Shown: in pieces, positions 57,655 through 64,000 of the stretch
How the letters are laid out: each line of letters opens with the position of its first letter
How positions within the stretch are numbered: the first letter of the stretch is position 1
NCBI GenBank assembly: GCA_030686995.1
Contig: CM060694.1
Span: 94,517,844 to 94,581,843, forward strand
Source: Artemisia argyi
Lineage: Eukaryota > Streptophyta > Magnoliopsida > Asterales > Asteraceae
Direction of reading: 5' to 3'
Length of the DNA: 64,000 nt
Program-made: the position numbers and the translations under genes
Notes under the pieces: model-generated
Told to the model about the DNA's origin: nothing
Databases searched by the model: none
The model's input: only the letters and a program-made list of their open reading frames with translations

Positions 57655-57745
57655 CAGAAAATCGTCCTGCCGGCGGTCCCTTATCAAGGTGGCGGTCCCA
57701 AACTTTAAAGGATCGTCGACCAATTTATGGGACCGTCCGCAGTAT
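57655..57745. promoter_or_regulatory. Second GGCGGTCCC/GGACCGTCC cluster in element I
   Basis: Ccggcggtcccttatcaagg, tggcggtcccaaac, ggatcgtcgacc and gggaccgtccgc follow the extra ORF. The unit is related to the cluster before the ORF. Confidence 0.55.
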
Positions 57746-58019
57746 ATGTCTATCCTGCCTTCTTTGATCTTTTCTGTAGGATTTCTATGTTTGCTTGCAT
57801 GTTTCCTCTAACATATTGCAGCTTAATTCCATCGATCGATTCCCGAGTGTCCTCATCAAGGGGGAGCACTAAGCTAGGGGAGTCATCATAATGTCGTGGA
57901 TTTCATCTCTTCTACGAAGCCTTTTAGATTCTACAAAAAGGGGGAGAACAAAACGAGACTCATTTAAAAACTCATTAATGCCTAGTTTTATCTAAAAGGA
58001 GTTTATATTTTGTAATCAT
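57746..58019 (+). other. 3' tail of element I
   Basis: Short noncoding tail with polypurine motifs at 57858 and 57938 before the true PPT. Confidence 0.7.
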
Positions 58020-58034
58020 CAAAAAGGGGGAGAT
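58020..58034 (+). other. Polypurine tract of element I
   Basis: Caaaaagggggagat, identical in core to the PPT of D, before TGTTAATAC. Confidence 0.85.
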
Positions 58035-58360
58035 TGTTAATACAAATAATGTCAAAAACGTCATTTGCATTAATCGGTCTCTACTAGTTTTGATAATCAC
58101 AAAATACAAACACACGTTACATAAAATAACGACTAATAAGTTGTTAATTGGGAAAAATTGTTTTCGTCATCAACATCACTTAATTTATGTACAAACTTTA
58201 CATTTTCATGTCACAAAGCATTTTTACAAAAGTATTTTTGTATAATTTAAAGAAATATTTTATTAAGAAAATGTTTTCAACATTCAAAACCATAACAGCC
58301 ATATTTCCCAGTCAAAACCGACAACAAAACTTCACCAGATAGTTTTTCACCACGTCAGAT
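58035..58360 (+). repeat. 3' LTR of element I, first 326 bp
   Basis: Begins TGTTAATACAAATAATG and shares 'tttgataatcacaaaa' with the D LTR. It is cut at 58361 by element G. Confidence 0.75.
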
Positions 58361-59801
58361 GATGCGTGGAATTGCGCCCTCGCAAAAGGTTTTACCTCTC
58401 AAAGGATCTTGAGAAGCTTGCAATCCCCACCAGGCAGTGTACCTGTTCATTGTAGTATAGTATAGTGACAAGTACCGGGGGATTGATCGTTCAACTCAAA
58501 GAATAGTGTTCGCTAGGGTTAAAACTCACTAAAACTAGGTCTAGAGGTGAGGGATGATTCTTTTTGTATTTTTATATTTTAAGGAAAGCAAGTAAAATCT
58601 CAGTTTTTGGAAAGAATGGGTGGAATTAGTTGCTAATCAACTAACCCAATTAACAAAAGATGCAATCAAAATAAAATAAAATAAACTTAAACTAATTTGT
58701 GGTGTAAACAATAATGAGAGAAAATTGTGTTTACTTAGATTTCACTACTCCTTAGCTATAGTTTACAGGTTGATTAGCTTGTTACAATTGCATGGATGAC
58801 GGGTTATATTTCTTAATACCATTCGTAGGGCCGTGTACGATCTTCCCTAACTCTATAAGCTTCTACCTCTTCCTATGTTGAGCCGACTATAGCTCCTAAC
58901 ATGGCCTCATTAGTAGTTACCTATGCATTAAATACAACCAATATATCGTAGTACACGTCTGATCATGTTTCTTAAGACGTTCAAGCAAGTTACCAATTGG
59001 AAGTCTGCCAGTTTTCTTAAGCCTAAAATCGAATTCATTCATCCACAACAATTATAAACAAACAACCAACCCATAATCAATATCTAAGGTTCATTACATC
59101 TAAGCAAACACGAAGAAAACCTAGCCTAGCATATTAAAGAGAATACAAGCGTAAGATATAATCAAACAACACATAGACATATTGAATGATTTGATAAAGG
59201 AATTATCTTCAATTAAGCATGGAAGAAACAATGGGTTGAAACCCTTGAAAAAATTGTAAAATTCGTCTAGGGTTTACTCCCTTCAAAGTTTCACACAATG
59301 AATGAAAACTAGAAAACTATATATAGATTTTGTCTTCTAACGGCGTCAAGAGTAATGTGTGACTCCGTCAACTCACCGCCAAAACAAACTCGTATTACCT
59401 AGATCCACTTCTGAAGCCGTCACTCTTTATGGGTTCTGGGCCGTCACTCTTTGCATTAACTCTTGATGGCCTTGACAATTTTATACATGACGCCGTTACG
59501 ACCCCTTCACAAAACATTCTGGCGCGTCACATGTATTTGATTTATCCACCCTTTTGTCAACTCATGACGCCGTCACTAGCAATATGTGACGCCGTCAAGT
59601 GCAATTTCCAGCATGCTTTTGAGACTTTGTCGTTTTCTTCACTTTTTCGCTCCAAAAACGTCCAAAATGCTTCCTTTTGTAAAATTCCTCTCAAAAGTAC
59701 CTAAAATGACAAAAGGAACGATTTAGGGCAATATTTGATGAAATAATCTCGACTTTGGCCTTAAATGACCCCCCAAAAGCGGTACACTTTTCGCTTCATC
59801 A
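58361..59801 (-). repeat. 3' LTR of element G
   Basis: TGATGCGTGG to CGCTTCATCA, 1441 bp, matching the F LTRs in reverse. In transcription direction TGATGAAGCG starts at 59801. A TATA-like CTATATATAG (about 59320-59329) follows the TGACGCCGTCA cluster. Its middle is closer to the F 5' LTR than to the F 3' LTR. Confidence 0.88.
59335..59600. promoter_or_regulatory. Cluster of TGACGCCGTCA-type motifs, G LTR
   Basis: About ten motifs (acggcgtcaag, tgactccgtca, tgacgccgtca twice and others) within 265 bp, directly upstream of the TATA-like box in transcription direction. This is the same layout as in F. Confidence 0.6.
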
Positions 59802-62225
59802 AATACCCTTACACTTCAGATTTGCTTACCCTCAAGCAAATGCACTTTTATTCTAATCAAAATACAAGTTAGGGGTCATTTAACACTAATATAAAAGTAA
59901 TTACAACAAATAATCATTCCACTTCAACCAAAATCAAGCACAAAAATTATACACTAGCACCTCCCAAATAGTGTTTAGATACTCACATCTCTCGGGTGTA
60001 ATAAAGTATATATCACAATATGGAAATGGAAAACATCTCTCACTACCTGTCATTGCAAATAGATTACCATAGGCTTGAAAAAGGATCAAACCTCCACCAC
60101 TTGGCGTAAGTACCTAGGATAGACTATCAAAGAGGTCTTTTAAAGGGTTATAACGTGAGGTGTAGGGATAGGATAAACACGGTTTTGTTGGATAAAGGCA
60201 ATATTTACTCGTGGCGAGTTAATCATCTTGGTCAATTACATGTACAATGTGGCGTTGCTAAGCCAAGACTCGACTCGACTTAAGCTAATCAAAAACTAAC
60301 AAAAACATAAAATAAACATAGAATGAAACGGGATGGTAGTCCGTATGTTTTTTCTCTCTTTTTTTTTTATTTTTTTTTTATTTTTTTTTTTTTTGCATAC
60401 ACTTTTACCCTACCATCCAAAATAATACATCATAGGGAATTTGCATTCCCCTTACACTTGAACTTTTACATACTTTACAATCAACTATTCTAATAACTCG
60501 AATCAAGATAATCAAAATACTTGGAGTACTTTTTAAGATTAACGCGCATATGGGGGTAATATATGACGTTCTTCCCCATTACTCAATAACACTAGTACTT
60601 TACCCATGAGTCCCAATCGTCCCAAAACAATAAGTACAAGATAGGACTCAACTTATCAACCATGTAATCAATTAGACAATTAACTAAGGGTTTAGACAAA
60701 TAACTATAACGCACTAAAGATGAGTGCATACACGGAAGGCTAAGGCGATTTGGGTGTACATTTGGGGTGGATTGTTAACAAATTCTTCCTTTAACTAAAA
60801 TGCTTAAAGTTAAAAATGAAAAGATAGGCTCGGAGGGGTGTACTAGGGGTATCGTGCACTAAAAATGAGTAGAACGCAAAGGAGTGGGAAAAATTAATTG
60901 ACTTTACTAGTCAAGGTAATTGACTTAAATGGTCAAGTAATTATGATACGGGTTTAACACAAGGGTGATCCTAATGCCTCTTATCATATAGTAAATCCTA
61001 CTACACGAATGTAGTCTCACTAGCGGTCTCGGGATGCATCACTAACGCAAGTTCTAGAATCTAAGTACTACCGGTACACTCATAAGCACCAATAATGAAT
61101 GCTTTTCCTAACAAATCTATAGGCGAACCTCACATATTTAGGTGGAAAAGTTTTTTGAGTGGTACGGTTTTTGTGCTAGTCATACAACTCCTATCCATGA
61201 GACGCTTATTAAGGCCAAAGCTTCACTCCTAAATGTTGTAAAAAATTTTAAATTTGGCGCTAAAATTGCCTTAACAAGTATTTCTCTTAGTTTTATTACA
61301 CACCTACTATTGAACAAACAAACTCAAGTGCAATTGCATTCTCTAAAGTATCATCATTTACCCTCCCCTTACACTTAGGCTGAACATTGTCCCCAATGTT
61401 CAATAAAAAGATGTAAAAGTAAATAAGGTAAAAGAATGAAAACAAATACTCCACTGATTCGTTCGGTGTGGATAAATTGTTAACATATTTAAATCCTCCT
61501 CCAAGAAAATGAACGTTGAAATCTTCCCTTCCGGAATAATAAATCATCTTCTTGTCCAATATAACATGTTAGACCTGAGAAAACAATCATAGCAACCTCG
61601 CGTAAAATCAGCGGCAATCTATATATATAAGGATATAATGCTTGTGGAAGGAATGTTTGCAGATTTCCTGGAATTTATAAAACTAAAGAATTAACAAAAA
61701 CTTCAAGACTCCGTTAGAAAAACAAAACTTGCAAAATTTCCAGATTTTTACACCTGACGCCGTCAGGTGTTAATCCTGACGTCGTCGGAGTGTTCTGACA
61801 GAAATCTCATGTTAAGTTTCCGGAAAATTTATGGAAAAACTTATGCCTTAATTCCTGGAATTTCCTGCAAAATATCATTATGACTCGATACAAGCATTTG
61901 ACTCAAACAACTACTAATATACATGTTCATTTAATATTGTTGTGGGTCCTGTTCAATTCCGTTCTTAAAAAGAAATTAAGATTTCCCTTACACTTATCTT
62001 TTGCGAAATACATTTTATGAAGTTAAGACAAACAACAAAGTAAAGCATTTTCACAATTTAGCATGAAGCATGATCCAAAAACAATAAAAATCAAGCATGC
62101 ATACGGAAACAAATTAAATCAAACAAACAAACAAACAAACAAACAAAACAAATAAAACATGGGTTGCCTCCCAAGAAGCGCTTTTCTTTATTTACGAGTC
62201 TTGTAGCTAGACTCAAAGTCATGGG
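59802..62225 (-). other. Noncoding 3' region of element G
   Basis: Reverse counterpart of 35849-38296. The AAGTGTAAGG motifs lie at about 59807, 60443 and 61362. There is a T-rich tract (60350-60395), two TGACG..GTC motifs (61755-61790) and GGGTTGCCTCCC (62161-62172, the Athila-type motif on the minus strand). ORFs 61142-61378 and 61296-61559 lack support. Confidence 0.75.
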
Positions 62226-64000
62226 CTAATACGTGACCTCGTTATCAGTTCCTGTTCCTAGGTCATCCTCGATCTTGCTTTTGTATTCCGGACCTAGTTG
62301 CAAGCATTCCTTGTAAAAACCAAATATTTTGTTCATGACATAGTCTACTCCTTTATGTCTATCCTCATCACTCCTATAGTTGACTGCTTGCTTGTGTTCC
62401 TTTTCGATGTTTGATAAAAGACGGAATTGTTCAATCTTATAGGGCATTTGGTAAGCTATCTCATCGTTCTCATCCTTAAATCTAATTATCCCTAGAGATT
62501 AGTCATAATTCATATTGGAAGCCTCAACAAACGGCTTTCCAAACACTACTTGACTTAGGCAACCATCTATTAGCGGATGAATATCCTTTACAATCACAAA
62601 GTCGGTAACATAAGTGAAGTTTCCTACAAAGATGTGCAATCCTTTCACTCTTCCCACAAAGTTACTCATCCAACTCGTGTTGGGCATCATCCTATATCCA
62701 AGTTGCTTCTTCATTACCCAATTGTAATGGGTCCTAGTCATAATGTTTATGGGAGATCTAAGATCGATGTAGGCTTTCCACACATGCATATGCCCAATGT
62801 TGCATGGTATGTTGATGTTAGAGGAATCACCCGCTTTGATGATTGGTGAACCAAGGATCTATGGTGTCTCGGGGTCATCGAATAGATCCTTATGGTATTC
62901 CCATTCTTCCATGGTAGGTAACCTATTAAAGTATTCCTCTACATTTTCTACCTCCTCAACTTTCCCTTCATTATCCTCCTTCTTGGATTCACTACCAATT
63001 CCAACCCTATCTACATCATCTTCTTCCCTATCCTTATCGATTGGCTTAATAGTGACGACATTAACAAAGTTGACATGCTTGGATGATGAAGGATCCTTAA
63101 CTTGGGTTCCACTATTAGTGTTCCTAGTGTCCTTATTTGGTGTAGTTAGCACTTAATTGTTGAGGGCTTTCAACAAATTATTGATTTTATTGGTCATCTC
63201 CGCTTGTTGTTGATTGAATTCGGATTCAAACTTATCTATGCGGGCTTCTTGAGATGCCATAAATTTGGACATCAATCCTTCAAGATTATTGGTACTACCA
63301 TAGTTGTTGGAAGGATTGTTGTTGAAAGTACGGTTAGAGGGTGGATCGTTGGGTTGATAACGATTAGGTGGAGTGAAAGAATTATTTTGGGGCATGTTTT
63401 GGTTTTGTTTCCACCTAAGGTTCGGGTGATCTTTCCAAGAAGGGTTGTATGAATCACCGTAAGGATTTTGTTCGGGTTTGAAAGTGTACCACTTGTCTCC
63501 CGCTCCGTCAGTACGCGAGGATGCATAATCCGCGAAAGCTTGTTCAGGGAGTTCCATGCAATCACGAGTGTCGTGGGGACCACTACATAATTCGCATGAA
63601 GAAGTGATTTTGTTCACTTGGCTTGAAGGTTTAGGAGCTTCGTAGGATTTCATGAGAAACTTGACTTGGTCTTCAAGTTCCATGATACTACGGTCGGGAG
63701 TGCTTGAATTGTTCGAAGGCAAAGATATTGCATTGACCGTTTTGTTCAAATCACGGGGATCATTCCAACTTTCGTTGTCATAGAGAGCAAGATATTCTAT
63801 GAGTTCCCATGATTCTTCCGCACTTAGATCACGAAGCTTGCCACCGGCCGATTGGTCAATGGTTCGCCTTGTGGAGAGATTAATATGGTCGTAGAAAATT
63901 TGGACTTGGAGCCAAAGATCTATGCCATGATGGGGAACTTTTTGGAGTAAGTCCTTGAAACGAGGTTATGCTTCATAGAGAGTTTCACCTTGACGTTGTT
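62226..64000 (-). pseudogene. Gag-protease-like polyprotein of element G, partial, four stops
   Basis: A single minus-strand frame from the window edge to TAG at 62226, with in-frame stops at 63966, 63153, 62859 and 62499 and no frameshift. Athila-type gag landmarks are KVPHHGIDLWLQVQIFYD, TIDQSAGGKLRD, a C-rich CELCSGPHDTRDC stretch and YNPSWKDHPNLRW. After an acidic linker comes a protease-like part with DLRSPINIMTRTHYN and VVFGKPFVEASN, where the usual D-[ST]-G is not obvious. The end is GFYKECLQLGPEY. I remember close relatives being annotated in Asteraceae as cellular proteins ('MAK10-like'). Pol does not follow. Confidence 0.8.

Larger units (their letters stand above)
58361..64000 (-). 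mobile_element. Element G: Athila-like nonautonomous element, right part outside window
   Basis: Minus-strand element. A gag-protease-like frame (62226-64000) is followed by 2.4 kb of noncoding DNA with GGGAGGCAACCC and three AAGTGTAAGGG motifs, then the 3' LTR. There is no RT, RNase H or integrase between the coding frame and the LTR, where Athila elements carry pol. The coding frame has four stops but no shift. Confidence 0.8.

Noticed and set aside
58351..58370. Palindrome CCACG...CGTGG at the G insertion point
   Set aside because: It arises from joining the I LTR with the G LTR end; no partner exists at the uninterrupted sites.

Overview
The window is intergenic plant DNA made almost entirely of nested LTR retrotransposons. 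I found no convincing host gene, rRNA or tRNA gene. The element types are Ty1/copia of the Sirevirus (SIRE/Maximus) kind, chromovirus-like Ty3/gypsy with LTRs over 3 kb, and Athila-like Ty3/gypsy. The gag-like frame of the element at 58-64 kb resembles proteins I remember being annotated many times in Asteraceae genomes, so a large-genome eudicot, possibly Asteraceae, is my best guess. That is inference from memory, not a search.

Nesting, oldest host first. Element I (copia, +) is left only from mid-RT onward, 55094-58360. It was entered by H (gypsy, +), whose 3' tail and 3.5-kb 3' LTR lie at 29701-29745, 40011-43132 and 54153-55093. Inside H lie: C (copia Sirevirus, +), whose long 3' tail and broken 3' LTR fill 1-4434, 13052-17152 and 29397-29700; the Athila-like composite E1+F (29746-40005); and D (copia, -; 43133-54147, target duplication TAGCA). 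Inside C lie A (gypsy, -; 4435-13046, target duplication ATTTT), which has gag but no pol, and B (copia Sirevirus, +; 17153-29391, target duplication ATTAA), which keeps an open integrase-RT-RNase H frame. The 5' LTR of D contains E2, a second copy of the noncoding family E. E1 carries a small hAT-like MITE. The 3' LTR of I was entered by G (Athila-like, -; 58361 to beyond the right edge).

B is the most complete element. Both of its LTRs, a partial PBS, the PPT, gag, protease and pol are recognisable, but gag and protease carry frameshifts and stops. A, D, F and G have clear LTRs but no RT or integrase, so each would need enzymes supplied by relatives if it ever moved. D and I share an extra ORF downstream of the pol position.

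The most interesting signals are noncoding. Several families carry their own array of short imperfect palindromes in an LTR, leader or tail: CTTACGC(A/G)TAAG about 23 times in the leader of B, TGACGGCGTCA in the LTRs of F and G, GGTCCCCTTAATTAGGGG clusters in D with related ones in I, and a 24-bp hairpin repeat in the LTRs of A. The 3' tails of C and B also hold hairpins whose stems differ in sequence but keep pairing, as expected of a conserved RNA structure.
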